The notes under the pieces are model-generated. The model had not been told where the DNA came from. It did no database searches and saw nothing but the letters and a program-made list of their open reading frames with translations. From Bacillota bacterium (GTDB lineage Bacteria; Bacillota; Clostridia; Clostridiales; Caloramatoraceae): a DNA stretch of 14,531 nucleotides. Every line of letters begins with the position of its first letter. The stretch's first letter is position 1. Shown one piece after another: positions 1 to 7,672 of the stretch. The DNA is taken from contig JAEZLD010000042.1 in the NCBI GenBank assembly GCA_023415335.1, positions 1 to 14,531 on the forward strand, in the 5' to 3' direction. Position numbers and translations under genes: made by a program.

Positions 1-122
1 CTTACCTTTGCTTTATATTTTCCGTAGAGCTCCAGCTCATCATCCTTTATATCAAGTGCTTCTGCTATCTCTACAATTGGCTTCATATTCGCTTCCTGTG
101 CAATCTGTACATCTGTTTTCAT
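1..122 (-). CDS. fhs: Formate-tetrahydrofolate ligase, N-terminal fragment
   Basis: Only the first 40 codons plus two bases are in the window; the gene runs off the left edge. The translated start (MKTDVQIAQEANMKPIVEIA, then a stretch ending ELYGKYKAK) is the typical N-terminus of formate-tetrahydrofolate ligase (10-formyl-THF synthetase), as I recall the family. The enzyme makes 10-formyl-THF from formate, THF and ATP in the cytoplasm. It feeds purine synthesis and, in acetogens, the methyl branch of the Wood-Ljungdahl pathway. The ATG at 122-120 follows a strong Shine-Dalgarno (AAAGGAGGAG on the minus strand, about 129-138). A good promoter lies at 156-184. The catalytic part is outside the window, so only the family call can be supported. 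Confidence 0.88.
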   Translation of the reverse strand, partial: MKTDVQIAQEANMKPIVEIAEALDIKDDELELYGKYKAKV

Positions 123-155
123 ATAATACTCCTCCTTTTACCTTGAGTTTACTAA

Positions 156-184
156 ATTCTATCACTGGTGTCTGAAAATGTCAT
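156..184 (-). promoter_or_regulatory. Candidate sigma-A promoter of fhs
   Basis: On the minus strand ATGACA (184-179) is followed after exactly 17 bases by TAGAAT (161-156), with TG two bases before the -10 (extended -10). It lies about 35 bases upstream of the fhs start codon. The call rests on consensus match and position only. Confidence 0.6.
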
Positions 185-245
185 CGTACTTTAAGCATGA
201 AAAAAAGCTTAAATTTGATTGTTTTATACAAAGCAAATAATATAG

Positions 246-277
246 GCCAGCACTGGTTAATTCCTTCAAGTGCTGGC
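246..277 (-). terminator. Candidate terminator of the PucR-type regulator gene
   Basis: A perfect 9-bp stem, GCCAGCACT (246-254) with AGTGCTGGC (269-277), has a 14-base loop. It sits about 33 bases past the stop of the regulator gene. On the minus strand it is followed by a T-rich but interrupted stretch (CTATATTATTTGC), so the tail is weak. It separates the regulator from fhs, which reads in the same direction. Confidence 0.5.
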
Positions 278-309
278 TTTACCAACGTATATATAATATA
301 TTTAATCCA

Positions 310-1866
310 TCACTGTTCCATATCCATTATCTTAAATGCTATCATAAGCTCCAGCCGTGTATCGGGATTGTTAAAATCCATACCCGTTATTTCACGAATT
401 TTGTCTATTCTGTACAAAAAGGTATTACGATGCATATATACCTCATTTATGGTATGGGTTATGCTCAGGTTGTTCTTCAGGTAGCAGCGCAGCAGATACA
501 CATTATCCGTATCCTTCTGCTTATCATAATCCATCAGCCTTATAAGTCCTTGGGGGTAAAGTGCTCTTGCTATCTGCTTAGACCTGCATTTCATAATGAA
601 GTTCTTCAGGCTGTAATCCTCATATTTAAAGCAAACATCAGCTTCTCTCTCCCTTGTACCTATACTAAGTGCAGCACATGCCTGCTGGTAGTAATAATAC
701 AGGTCCTTGAAATCCTCAAATTCTATGCTGATACCTGCAGCAAGGAGGTTTTTCTCCATAACAGGAAGAATGCTGTCTACAATCCGCTGCCTTGTAAAAC
801 CGGTACGGGTCAGGTTAAATACATAAACTATTTTCCCATCAAATATATAATAACACTCACTAGGCATGTCTATCGTAAGCTGCAATGCCAGGGCCTCTAA
901 TGTAGATTTAGGCTGTTCCTTTGATTTAAGCTGTATCGCAAGACAGAAAAATCTGTCATAACAGTTCCATTCAAATCCCTTAAGCACTGAGGTTATACGG
1001 TGTTCCAGTATGAACTCATGCCTCAGCAGGTTTTCCATAACAAAATCCAGGTCCTGAGGTCTATTAATCTGCTTAATGTTTTTTTCATTTATTCCTTTAA
1101 GTATATAGCTTCCAATAATCTGAATAATAGCATAATCCTTATCAGTAAATTCCTTAAGGACCTCACTTATGCTTAAGCGGGCTATGCAGCTCCCCTCCAT
1201 CCTTAGGTTGTAAGTCATGGTCCGATATTTGATATCAGAATCAGTATTATTATAAATGAATGGAGCCTCTATATTCATAGTGTCTATATAATTCTTACTA
1301 GATAGCTGGCTGCTTATCCTCTCTAAGCTAAGGGACGAGTTGTCCCTTAAATCGTATTTCTGGCAATAATACCTGTACAGCTCTGAAGAATATTGGCTGG
1401 GGTGAGAAAACACACTAAACAAGCATTTAAAGCCTGAGCCCTGAAGATAGATAGGATTAGTAGTATATGTAAGGGAGATAAGCCCCAGTTCCTTTATGGA
1501 ACGGTGGGCATCAATAACCTCCTGCATAGAATGCTGCCACTGGATGTACCTATTAAAAATGTCAATTACCATTTCAAATAATGTGAGTATTGGAATGTAC
1601 TCGTCAGTATAAATGATGTTAAATGGCTCAGACATATAACACTCAGGAGGAGTACCTACACATATTATTGAAGGATGTCCAAAAAATTCAGGTACAGCTG
1701 GCAGGTCCTCTGCCCTTGCAATATACACAGCATTAGCCTTAAAAAGAGAGTTTCCCTTATGTAGCTTGGGTACCATAGCCGATATTACCGACGGTGAGTC
1801 CGTATAGAAATGCTTAAATTGTATCTGATCTAACTCTTCTTCGAAAATATACAAATTACTATACAT
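310..1866 (-). CDS. PucR/CdaR-type transcriptional regulator
   Basis: A cytoplasmic DNA-binding regulator of about 518 residues. The last 60 or so residues (LKNNLSITHTINEVYMHRNT, then FLYRIDKIREITGM) match the PucR C-terminal helix-turn-helix (HTH_30) found in PucR and CdaR proteins. The N-terminal half (including AVYIARAEDLPAVPEFFGHP) resembles the sensor-like region of clostridial PucR proteins; the middle may hold the GGDEF-like CdaR domain. The ligand is unknown; relatives respond to purine breakdown products or sugar diacids. I chose the ATG at 1866 because GGAGGC (1878-1873) lies 6 bases upstream. A longer frame from TTG at 1887 would overlap that ribosome site and has none of its own. 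No metabolic target gene is adjacent; fhs is downstream on the same strand but behind a probable terminator. Confidence 0.85.
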   Translation of the reverse strand: MYSNLYIFEEELDQIQFKHFYTDSPSVISAMVPKLHKGNSLFKANAVYIARAEDLPAVPEFFGHPSIICVGTPPECYMSEPFNIIYTDEYIPILTLFEMVIDIFNRYIQWQHSMQEVIDAHRSIKELGLISLTYTTNPIYLQGSGFKCLFSVFSHPSQYSSELYRYYCQKYDLRDNSSLSLERISSQLSSKNYIDTMNIEAPFIYNNTDSDIKYRTMTYNLRMEGSCIARLSISEVLKEFTDKDYAIIQIIGSYILKGINEKNIKQINRPQDLDFVMENLLRHEFILEHRITSVLKGFEWNCYDRFFCLAIQLKSKEQPKSTLEALALQLTIDMPSECYYIFDGKIVYVFNLTRTGFTRQRIVDSILPVMEKNLLAAGISIEFEDFKDLYYYYQQACAALSIGTREREADVCFKYEDYSLKNFIMKCRSKQIARALYPQGLIRLMDYDKQKDTDNVYLLRCYLKNNLSITHTINEVYMHRNTFLYRIDKIREITGMDFNNPDTRLELMIAFKIMDMEQ

Positions 1867-2044
1867 ATCAGAGCCTCCGAATTCCAATCATTATCAAATA
1901 TTACTTAAAAGTGAACATTCCTATAGTATGTTATATTTATTTTCAATAAATTAGTAGCAATCTCCCTCATTATTAGTTTATCATTAATGAATTACAACAT
2001 CTACATAACTATCACATAAAATCAGTAAATATTTTAGATTTTTG

Positions 2045-2098
2045 CAAAAATAAACAGGCTTACATGTACTGATTATTCAAACCCTTATGTAGCCTGTT
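2045..2098 (-). terminator. Terminator of the [2Fe-2S] protein gene
   Basis: On the minus strand AACAGGCTACAT (2098-2087) pairs with ATGTAAGCCTGTT (2065-2053), with one bulged base. TTTATTTTTGC follows directly. It lies about 30 bases after the stop of the small iron-sulfur gene. The rest of the 1867-2129 gap is AT-rich and I see no gene in it. Confidence 0.75.
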
Positions 2099-2129
2099 AC
2101 ATAAATTATGAACTTTTTTGGTATATCAG

Positions 2130-2348
2130 CTATTTAGACTCCTTTCCTGCCTCTCTCAGAAGCTCCTCCAGCTTAGAAGTGCACCTTCCGCCATGGCAGC
2201 TTCCGCTTCCTGCCCCTGTAGCCTTCTGAAGTTTATCTAAAGTGTCTGCCCCTTCTGCAATAGCCTTCTTTATTGTTTCCCTGGAAATACCCTTGCACAG
2301 GCATACCTTAGTCAGCTTATCCTGCATTTCCTGACTCAGTTCAGTCAT
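2130..2348 (-). CDS. BFD-like [2Fe-2S]-binding protein
   Basis: A 72-residue protein with four cysteines in the BFD/NirB-type [2Fe-2S] pattern: a C-x-C pair near residues 16-18 (VCLCKG) and C-x4-C near residues 51-56 (SGSCHGGRC). The helical spacer between them (GISRETIKKAI and on) is typical of the BFD-like (2Fe-2S)-binding domain (Fer2_BFD). Such domains occur in bacterioferritin-associated ferredoxin, nitrite reductases and many small clostridial proteins of unknown partner. The ATG at 2348 is preceded at 5 bases by GGAGGAG (2360-2354). An ATG 21 bases further upstream would overlap this site and has none itself. It is a single gene with its own terminator. It probably transfers electrons or handles iron, but nothing nearby names its partner. 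Confidence 0.82.
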   Translation of the reverse strand: MTELSQEMQDKLTKVCLCKGISRETIKKAIAEGADTLDKLQKATGAGSGSCHGGRCTSKLEELLREAGKESK

Positions 2349-2555
2349 TTTTACTCCTCCCAATATCATATGATTTATTATATATACCCTATAATCAGTT
2401 TTGCTTTGTTTATGAAAGCCTTGTAATTTCTAATAAGTCTATCCTTCCACAATCCTTCTTTCCTCGTTCTACATTTTTATTAATATATCTAATAATATAT
2501 TACCACAAATTTTAAATAAGCATTCATATATTTACCCTCTCTATCCCCTATGTTG

Positions 2556-2585
2556 TTGTTAAATTATTCATAAGATTGGTATAAT
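2556..2585 (+). promoter_or_regulatory. Candidate promoter of pepD
   Basis: TTGTTA (2556-2561), an 18-base spacer, then TATAAT (2580-2585) with TGG directly before it. It lies about 40 bases before the pepD start codon. The remainder of the 2349-2555 gap is AT-rich and holds no gene that I can see. Confidence 0.65.
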
Positions 2586-2625
2586 AGACCTATAAGCTAT
2601 TACTATATATGAAAGGGAGAAATAT

Positions 2626-4080
2626 ATGGACAGTGTAATTTCTAATCTTAAGCCAGACACAGTTTTTAAATATTTTGAAGAGATTTCAAAAATACCAAGG
2701 GGCTCTGGTAATGAAAAGGGTATAAGCGATTACCTGGTTGGTTTTGCAAAGGGCCTTGGACTTGAGGTGATTCAGGATGATGCCCTTAATATAATAATAA
2801 GAAAACCTGGTACTGCAGGATATGAGAATTCTCCTGGTGTAATACTGCAGGGTCATATGGATATGGTAAATGAGAAGAATTCCTCAACAGTACACGACTT
2901 TGAAAAGGACCCCCTTAAGCTGAGGGTTATAGATGATATGCTCTATGCAACTGACACTACATTAGGAGCTGATAATGGTATTGCTATTGCCATGGCAATG
3001 GCAATACTCTCCTCGAAGGATATACCCCATCCTCCAATAGAGCTTCTTGTAACCACTGAGGAGGAAACAGGTATGGGAGGCGCCATGAAGCTGGATATGT
3101 CTAAGCTGAAGGGACGCATGCTCATAAACATAGATTCAGAGGAGGAAGGAAAGCTGCTTGTAAGCTGTGCAGGTGGTATAAGAGTTCTTATGACTCTTCC
3201 TGTTAAAAGGGAAGACGTAAGGCCTGGCTTTAAGTCCTACAAGCTTATGGTAAAGGGTCTTAAGGGAGGCCACTCAGGAGCTGAAATAGACAAGGGCAGG
3301 GGTAACTCCATTAAAATTTTAGGCAGGGTTTTAAACGACCTTTGCTCAGCCTTTGATATACAGCTATCCTCCATAAGCGGAGGTTCCAAGATGAATGCCA
3401 TACCCAGGGAAGCGGAGGCAGTGCTTTTGTTTGATTCCTCCCTTGTATCGAAGGTTAAAGAAAATGTTGCCCTATGGAACGGCATACTTATAAACGAGCT
3501 GCACACAGCCGACCCCGGCATAGCATTAAGCGTTGAGGAATGTGAATTGCCAAAGGATGCATTAAACAAAGAAAGCTGTCACAAAGCAATTGAGTGTCTT
3601 ATGCTCATGCCCTGTGGCATAAAGACCATGAGCATGGATATAAAGGGTTTGGTTGAAAGCTCCAACAATTTAGGAGTCCTATTGACCAAGGATAACAGCA
3701 TAGTTTATGAATGTGCCATCAGAAGCTCAGTTAAGAGCCTGAAATACGCCATATTAGAGGAGATTAAGCTTCTGGCAAAGCTTACAGGGAGCGCTATTGA
3801 AACCACAGGAGATTACCCCGAATGGCAGTACGACTCTAGTTCACCTATAAGGGAAGCCTTTGTCAGGGTTTATGAGAAGCTTTATGGTAAGGAGCCTGAA
3901 ATATACGCCCTCCATGCAGGGGTTGAATGTGGGCTGTTTAAGGAGAAGCTTCCGGATCTGGACATGATATCCTTTGGAGTAAACCTGTATGATGTTCATA
4001 CACCTGACGAGCACCTGAGCATACCTTCTACTGAGAGAGGCTATGAATACCTGTGTCAGGTACTTAAGGAGCTTAAATAG
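2626..4080 (+). CDS. pepD: Aminoacyl-histidine dipeptidase (PepD, peptidase family M20)
   Basis: A 484-residue cytoplasmic zinc dipeptidase (Xaa-His/beta-Ala-Xaa type) that cleaves dipeptides such as carnosine-like substrates; 484 residues is the usual family length. All expected metal and catalytic positions are visible: H77 and D79 in GHMDMV, bridging D116 in LGADNG, catalytic and ligand E145-E146 in TTEEETGMGGA, D170 in INIDSEEEG, and H458 in DVHTPDEH. HAGVECG (from residue 430) is also typical of PepD. The lid/dimerisation domain lies between about residues 185 and 400. The ATG at 2626 follows AAAGGGAGA at good spacing. The gene is a single unit with a strong terminator, and faces nadE. 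Confidence 0.93.
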   Translation: MDSVISNLKPDTVFKYFEEISKIPRGSGNEKGISDYLVGFAKGLGLEVIQDDALNIIIRKPGTAGYENSPGVILQGHMDMVNEKNSSTVHDFEKDPLKLRVIDDMLYATDTTLGADNGIAIAMAMAILSSKDIPHPPIELLVTTEEETGMGGAMKLDMSKLKGRMLINIDSEEEGKLLVSCAGGIRVLMTLPVKREDVRPGFKSYKLMVKGLKGGHSGAEIDKGRGNSIKILGRVLNDLCSAFDIQLSSISGGSKMNAIPREAEAVLLFDSSLVSKVKENVALWNGILINELHTADPGIALSVEECELPKDALNKESCHKAIECLMLMPCGIKTMSMDIKGLVESSNNLGVLLTKDNSIVYECAIRSSVKSLKYAILEEIKLLAKLTGSAIETTGDYPEWQYDSSSPIREAFVRVYEKLYGKEPEIYALHAGVECGLFKEKLPDLDMISFGVNLYDVHTPDEHLSIPSTERGYEYLCQVLKELK

Positions 4081-4094
4081 CTTTGATATAGAAT

Positions 4095-4130
4095 CAGCCC
4101 GGAAAACTCCGGGCTGTTTTATTATTTTTT
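4095..4130 (+). terminator. Terminator of pepD (shared region with nadE 3' end)
   Basis: CAGCCCGGA (4095-4103) pairs with TCCGGGCTG (4108-4116) around a 4-base loop, followed by TTTTATTATTTTTT. The hairpin is 15 bases after the pepD stop. The nadE stop codon (4124-4122, minus strand) lies inside the T tract. Read on the minus strand the same stem could end nadE, but there only short T runs follow. Confidence 0.9.
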
Positions 4131-4868
4131 ATAATGGAAGGAAGGCATAAGCTGAAGCTTAAAAAGGTTGACCTTGTGCAGATAGTCTATCCTATCCTTT
4201 TTCGATTTTTCAGGCTCTATACCCTCACGAATGTATCTATCCAGCTCTGCGTAAGTAAAGCCAAGCTTATCCTCATCTGTCTTTCCTGATAGTCCATCTG
4301 TAGGCGGCTTTTCAATAAATTTCTCAGGAAGACCTAAAGCTCTGCCTATAGACTTAACCTCAGTTACAGTAAAATAAGATATGGGGCTGAAATCCCCTAC
4401 ACTGTCACCATAACGGGTAGAATATCCCACATAGTCCTCAGAAAGGTTGCAGGTATTGGCTACGCGGCCGTTCCTTGACTGGGATACCGCATAAAGCACA
4501 GACATCCTTATACGGGCAGGAAGGTTGATTCTTGTCTGCTCAGATACCGTAAAGTTAGGTCCTATTCCTTTGTAGACTCCCTCCACTGCCTCCTTTATGT
4601 TTACAATTATGCTTTCAATTCCAAGAGTCAGGCACAATTCCTTTGCATAATCTATATCGCTCTGTTCTCCGTTTGGCATGAGTACTCCTATTACCCTTTC
4701 ACGTCCTAGCGCTTTAACACACAAGGCTGCCACAACAGAGCTATCCTTGCCTCCTGATATTCCTATAACTGCGTTGCAGCCCTTGCCGTTCTCCTCAAAC
4801 CAGTCTTTTATCCACTGAGCACACTCCTCAGCTGCATGCATTGGGTCAAATGAATATGGCACTGTCAT
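4122..4868 (-). CDS. nadE: Ammonia-dependent NAD+ synthetase
   Basis: A 248-residue cytoplasmic enzyme that converts deamido-NAD+ to NAD+ with ATP and ammonia, the last step of NAD synthesis. The ATP-pyrophosphatase P-loop SGGKDSS is at residues 38-44, followed by GVLMPNGEQSD. Conserved NLSEDYVGYSTRYGDSVGDF and a C-terminal GKTDEDKLGFTYAELD are also present. The length fits the short form, with no glutaminase domain, so ammonia comes from outside. The ATG at 4868 has AGGAGG only 2 bases away (shorter than usual), but no better in-frame start exists and the N-terminus aligns with relatives from memory. A good promoter lies at 4925-4953. Confidence 0.94.
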   Translation of the reverse strand: MTVPYSFDPMHAAEECAQWIKDWFEENGKGCNAVIGISGGKDSSVVAALCVKALGRERVIGVLMPNGEQSDIDYAKELCLTLGIESIIVNIKEAVEGVYKGIGPNFTVSEQTRINLPARIRMSVLYAVSQSRNGRVANTCNLSEDYVGYSTRYGDSVGDFSPISYFTVTEVKSIGRALGLPEKFIEKPPTDGLSGKTDEDKLGFTYAELDRYIREGIEPEKSKKDRIDYLHKVNLFKLQLMPSFHYKK

Positions 4869-4924
4869 TACCTCCTGCTTATTAAATATATGTATTAATT
4901 ATACTTTTCTATTGCATTTTACTA

Positions 4925-4953
4925 ATTATAGCATAAAGGATATTTTCTAACAA
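4925..4953 (-). promoter_or_regulatory. Candidate promoter of nadE
   Basis: On the minus strand TTGTTA (4953-4948), a 17-base spacer, then TATAAT (4930-4925) with TGC before it (extended -10). It lies about 57 bases before the nadE start codon. Confidence 0.7.
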
Positions 4954-4983
4954 CCACGGACGAGCATTACAGAATACATATGC

Positions 4984-5012
4984 TTGAAAGTAAACATGGT
5001 CAGCTTTATAAT
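4984..5012 (+). promoter_or_regulatory. Candidate promoter of corA and the lipoprotein gene
   Basis: TTGAAA (4984-4989), a 17-base spacer, then TATAAT (5007-5012). It lies 35 bases before the chosen corA start, leaving a leader of under 30 bases, too short for a magnesium riboswitch. It stands back to back with the nadE promoter. Confidence 0.75.
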
Positions 5013-5046
5013 ATAGATATTCATTTGGTATTTGTGGAGGTGCAGC

Positions 5047-5973
5047 ATGGTTTACATATTGGAAAAAGGCAAGCTTAAGCTATCTAAAACCCATCATCCA
5101 GACACCTCTCTTGAGGGAAGGTATGTTGGAATATTCAGTATCTCAGAAATGCCTCAGATTTGCGAGGAATACGGCATTTCCAAAGGCCTTGTAGCTAAAT
5201 CTGTTGGTCTGAAGTCTCCCCGGTTTGAAAGCCATGAGAGCCTAAACCTTATATGTATGCCTCTTATAGATTTTAAAAGCTCCCTGCTTCCCTTTGAAAC
5301 CGTATATATATTCATGAAAAAGGAATGTCTAATATTCGCATGCACAGACATACAAAATCTGCTTAACATAATAAATGGGTTAGGAGCAGACGGCATGCCA
5401 GATACAAGCTTTGAAAAGCTGCTCTACGATTTCTTTGAAACTGTTATTACAAAAAACATAAAATATATGGATCACCTTGAGCAGAGAATTATAGACTTAG
5501 AGGATGAGCTGCTGGTTGATGACAGAAAGAAGGACTACATAGAGCGTATTGTAAAGCTCAGGAAAAGTCTTCTGGCACTGAAAAGGTATTATGAGCAGCT
5601 ACTGGACATATTCAGCCTTATAGATATAAATGAGAACAACTTATTTTGCGCTGATACCCTGAAAGGCTTTAGGATACTTACAGGCAAGATAGACCGCCTT
5701 TATCACAGCGTAATAAACCTCAGGGACTATGTTACCCAGATAAGGGAAGCCTACCAGTCACAGGTAGACATAAGCTTAAACAAGGCCATGCAATTTATGA
5801 CAGTGCTGGCCTCCATATTTCTGCCATTAACCCTGATTACAGGCTGGTATGGAATGAACTTCTCCTCCATGCCTGAGCTAGGCTGGCAGTTCGGCTACCC
5901 GGCTGTTATTGCTGCAAGCCTTGTGGTTGTATGTATATGTATATATTATTTTAAGAAAAATAAATGGTTTTAG
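5047..5973 (+). CDS. corA: CorA-family magnesium/divalent cation transporter
   Basis: A 308-residue inner-membrane channel. The signature YGMNF is present (GMN at residues 269-271), between TM1 (about 248-268, VLASIFLPLTLITGW) and TM2 (about 283-302). It ends in a short basic tail (KKNKWF). The N-terminal 240 residues are soluble and rich in long charged helices, as in the CorA funnel domain. CorA pentamers import Mg2+ (some members Co2+, Ni2+ or Zn2+). ATG at 5047 is chosen because GGAGGTG (5036-5042) precedes it. The longer frame from TTG at 5032 would run through the ribosome site itself. The next gene starts 18 bases after the stop with no terminator between, so the two are probably cotranscribed. 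Confidence 0.9.
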   Translation: MVYILEKGKLKLSKTHHPDTSLEGRYVGIFSISEMPQICEEYGISKGLVAKSVGLKSPRFESHESLNLICMPLIDFKSSLLPFETVYIFMKKECLIFACTDIQNLLNIINGLGADGMPDTSFEKLLYDFFETVITKNIKYMDHLEQRIIDLEDELLVDDRKKDYIERIVKLRKSLLALKRYYEQLLDIFSLIDINENNLFCADTLKGFRILTGKIDRLYHSVINLRDYVTQIREAYQSQVDISLNKAMQFMTVLASIFLPLTLITGWYGMNFSSMPELGWQFGYPAVIAASLVVVCICIYYFKKNKWF

Positions 5974-5991
5974 CTAATTAGGGGGTTTAAT

Positions 5992-6384
5992 ATGCATAGA
6001 AAATTATCCACACTATTTATTGTATTATTAACAATATTCACTCTCTCCTTTTGTATAACAGGCTGCAGCAAAAGCTCCTCAAGGTTCACAGGAAGCAAGA
6101 CTGCAGACAACAATCAATTTTTAGCAGACTTTGATGTGCTTAACTCCACCATAGACGCCACTATAGATCTTAAGGCAGGGGAAGCCATGGACACTATCAT
6201 TGACATAAAGGATGGTAAGATTGATATACTTGTTAAGAACGAAAAAGGAACGATTGCCTACAATGGAGATGGTGTGGACTCCGGCAGCTTCTCTATAGGG
6301 ATAACAGAGGATGGCAGCTATACCTTCTCCATAACCGGGAGCGAGGCTAAGGGAAACGTGCACTTTATCAAGGCTGGAAAGTAA
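5992..6384 (+). CDS. Small predicted lipoprotein of unknown function
   Basis: A 130-residue protein. It has a basic start (MHRK), a hydrophobic stretch at about residues 6-20, and a lipobox ending in ITGC, so the mature protein would begin at the lipidated C25. A Ser/Thr-rich linker follows. The rest (about residues 40-130) looks beta-rich, with repeated short strands such as DTIIDIKDGKIDILV and GSYTFSITGSEAKG. I do not recognise a named domain; similar small clostridial lipoproteins exist but have no firm role. The ribosome site AGGGGG (5980-5985) is 6 bases before the ATG. It lies 18 bases behind corA, so it may share its transcript, but a functional link is only inference. Confidence 0.8.
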   Translation: MHRKLSTLFIVLLTIFTLSFCITGCSKSSSRFTGSKTADNNQFLADFDVLNSTIDATIDLKAGEAMDTIIDIKDGKIDILVKNEKGTIAYNGDGVDSGSFSIGITEDGSYTFSITGSEAKGNVHFIKAGK

Positions 6385-6389
6385 AAGGC

Positions 6390-6425
6390 AGGCTGGTTAT
6401 CTTAACGGATAATCAGCCTCTTTAT
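6390..6425 (+). terminator. Terminator of the corA-lipoprotein unit (possibly bidirectional)
   Basis: AGGCTGGTTATC (6390-6401) pairs with GATAATCAGCCT (6408-6419), 12 pairs with one G-T, around a 6-base loop. CTTTATTG follows. It starts 5 bases after the lipoprotein stop. Read the other way it is 10 bases past the stop of the YbaK-like gene and is followed by GCCTTTTAC, so it may serve both genes. Confidence 0.8.
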
Positions 6426-6429
6426 TGTA

Positions 6430-7101
6430 TTACAGCTCCTCAAATATAGTCTCATTGTCACACCACAGGACATACTCATAAAATCCACCCCATGTAAGTA
6501 CCACCGTTGCTGTGTTCACGTTAGGATGGAAGCTAACATAATCCGAGCTTCTTAAAGCCTCATCTACCACAAGTACCACATTTTTTCTATAATTGTTCAC
6601 AAGCCCAAAGGGACCTACCGCCCCCCTTTTTAGCCCAAGCTGCTGCGCCAGCTGTTTTTCTGATGCAAAATGGAGTCCTCTTATATCCAGCTGCTGGGAC
6701 AGTCTTTTCAAATCAACATGCTTACTATCCTCCACAACTACCAGTACGAACTTCTCATTCTTCCTGTCACATAAAAACAGATTCTTGCAGGGTGTTCCGG
6801 GAAGCTTAAAATCCAGCTTGTCGCAATCTTCAACCGTATATACGGGTTTATGCTTTTTAACCTCATATTTAATTTTAAGTTTGTCCAGCACGCTGTATAT
6901 GAGCGCTTCAGAGGAAATAAACTGATTTTTATCTATATCATATCCTACATCCACCTGTGAAAGCTTTTCAATTAGCTCCTCAGGCTCCACATCATACATG
7001 CTGCAAAGCTCCTCTAATGAGTCTGCATTATCCCTTAGCTCAGTATTTGTCCAGCTTAGCATTATATAAGGCCCCATGGCCAGCAGCTGCTGTCTATCCA
7101 A
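6430..7101 (-). CDS. DUF4250 domain fused to YbaK/PrdX-type aminoacyl-tRNA deacylase
   Basis: A 223-residue cytoplasmic protein in two parts. Residues 1-62 (with PYIMLSWTNTELRD, then SLEELCSMYDVEPEELIEKL and a final DKNQF) look like DUF4250, a roughly 55-residue domain usually found alone in Clostridia. Residues 63-223 are a YbaK/ProX-type editing domain, closest to PrdX/ProXp: GTPCKNLFL (K106), LGLKRGAVGPFGLVNN and DYVSFHPNVNTATVVL. That family hydrolyses mischarged tRNA, typically Ala-tRNA(Pro), acting in trans to prolyl-tRNA synthetase. The start is a TTG at 7101, supported by AAGAGGTG (7115-7108) 6 bases upstream and by the DUF4250 N-terminus beginning there. A TATAAT lies at 7133-7128 but with no good -35. 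The role of the DUF4250 part is unknown. Confidence 0.87.
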   Translation of the reverse strand: MDRQQLLAMGPYIMLSWTNTELRDNADSLEELCSMYDVEPEELIEKLSQVDVGYDIDKNQFISSEALIYSVLDKLKIKYEVKKHKPVYTVEDCDKLDFKLPGTPCKNLFLCDRKNEKFVLVVVEDSKHVDLKRLSQQLDIRGLHFASEKQLAQQLGLKRGAVGPFGLVNNYRKNVVLVVDEALRSSDYVSFHPNVNTATVVLTWGGFYEYVLWCDNETIFEEL

Positions 7102-7107
7102 TTAAAA

Positions 7108-7115
7108 CACCTCTT
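7108..7115 (-). promoter_or_regulatory. Ribosome binding site that fixes a TTG start for the YbaK-like gene
   Basis: AAGAGGTG on the minus strand ends 6 bases before TTG at 7101. The next ATG in frame (residue 9) has no such site and would cut into the conserved DUF4250 start. Confidence 0.6.
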
Positions 7116-7192
7116 ATGTAAAAGTTAATTATACAATTACTTTTATAAGTATAACATAAGTATAGCCATAGGTGAAAATACATGGTAAGCTG

Positions 7193-7231
7193 TATCAAAA
7201 AAATTAAGCGTATCCCAGGTATAGGATACGC
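7193..7231 (-). terminator. Terminator of the NifX-like gene
   Basis: GCGTATCC (7208-7215) pairs perfectly with GGATACGC (7224-7231) around an 8-base loop. On the minus strand it is followed by TTAATTTTTTTG. It starts 9 bases past the stop of the NifX-like gene. Confidence 0.88.
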
Positions 7232-7239
7232 CCTTCCAA

Positions 7240-7629
7240 TCAGTGATTCCCGCAGCTATGCTCTCCGCATTCATGACTATCACCATGCTCATGCCCATGA
7301 TGCTCACATTTTACATCAGGATTGTAATTCAGCTTCTCTCTTAGAAGTGCCTCTACAGCCTCATCAGCGTCTCCCTGCACTCCTCCATACAGCTTTATGC
7401 CTGCCTCATCTAAAGCACGCCTTGCTCCTCCTCCGATGCCTCCGCATATAAGAGCATCTGTGTGTATCTTCTTAAGTATATCTGCAAGAGCCCCATGTCC
7501 ACTGCCATTAGTGTTAACAATTGTTTTTATGGTCACCTTGCCATCTTCTACATCGTAAACCTTAAACCTCTCCGTATGCCCGAAGTGCTGGAATACCTGT
7601 CCGTCCTCATATGCCACTGCAATCCTCAT
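7240..7629 (-). CDS. NifX/NifB-like (dinitrogenase iron-molybdenum cofactor biosynthesis) protein with His/Cys-rich tail
   Basis: A 129-residue protein. Residues 1 to about 105 form the small NifX/NifB-type fold: MRIAVAYEDGQVFQHFGHTE at the start, then ADILKKIHTDALICGGIGGG, and a glycine-rich LYGGVQGDADEAV. In diazotrophs this domain carries FeMo-cofactor precursors; in most anaerobes, as here with no nif genes in sight, it is a stand-alone protein thought to handle iron-sulfur or metal clusters. The last 20 or so residues are packed with His and Cys (CEHHGHEHGDSHECGEHSCG), a likely metal-binding tail. The start at 7629 is supported by AAGGAG and AGGTG just upstream. An ATG 21 bases earlier would contain that site. 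The promoter at 7673-7701 is covered by a large palindrome. Confidence 0.85.
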   Translation of the reverse strand: MRIAVAYEDGQVFQHFGHTERFKVYDVEDGKVTIKTIVNTNGSGHGALADILKKIHTDALICGGIGGGARRALDEAGIKLYGGVQGDADEAVEALLREKLNYNPDVKCEHHGHEHGDSHECGEHSCGNH

Positions 7630-7672
7630 TTTCACCTGCTCCTTTTTCATTTATATATTGCTAACTGATTTT

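Noticed and set aside
190..213. TTTAAGC/GCTTAAA inverted repeat upstream of the fhs promoter
   Set aside because: It is short, AT-rich and has no clear link to a promoter or a T tail; too weak to call.
197..900. Plus-strand open frames over and beside the PucR-type regulator gene
   Set aside because: They overlap the well-supported minus-strand gene, have no ribosome sites of note and resemble no protein I know.
2481..2502. TAATATAT/ATATATTA inverted repeat
   Set aside because: It is made only of A and T in a very AT-rich gap, so such symmetry is expected by chance.
5013..5046. Magnesium riboswitch before corA
   Set aside because: The leader is about 30 bases, far too short for a known Mg sensor.
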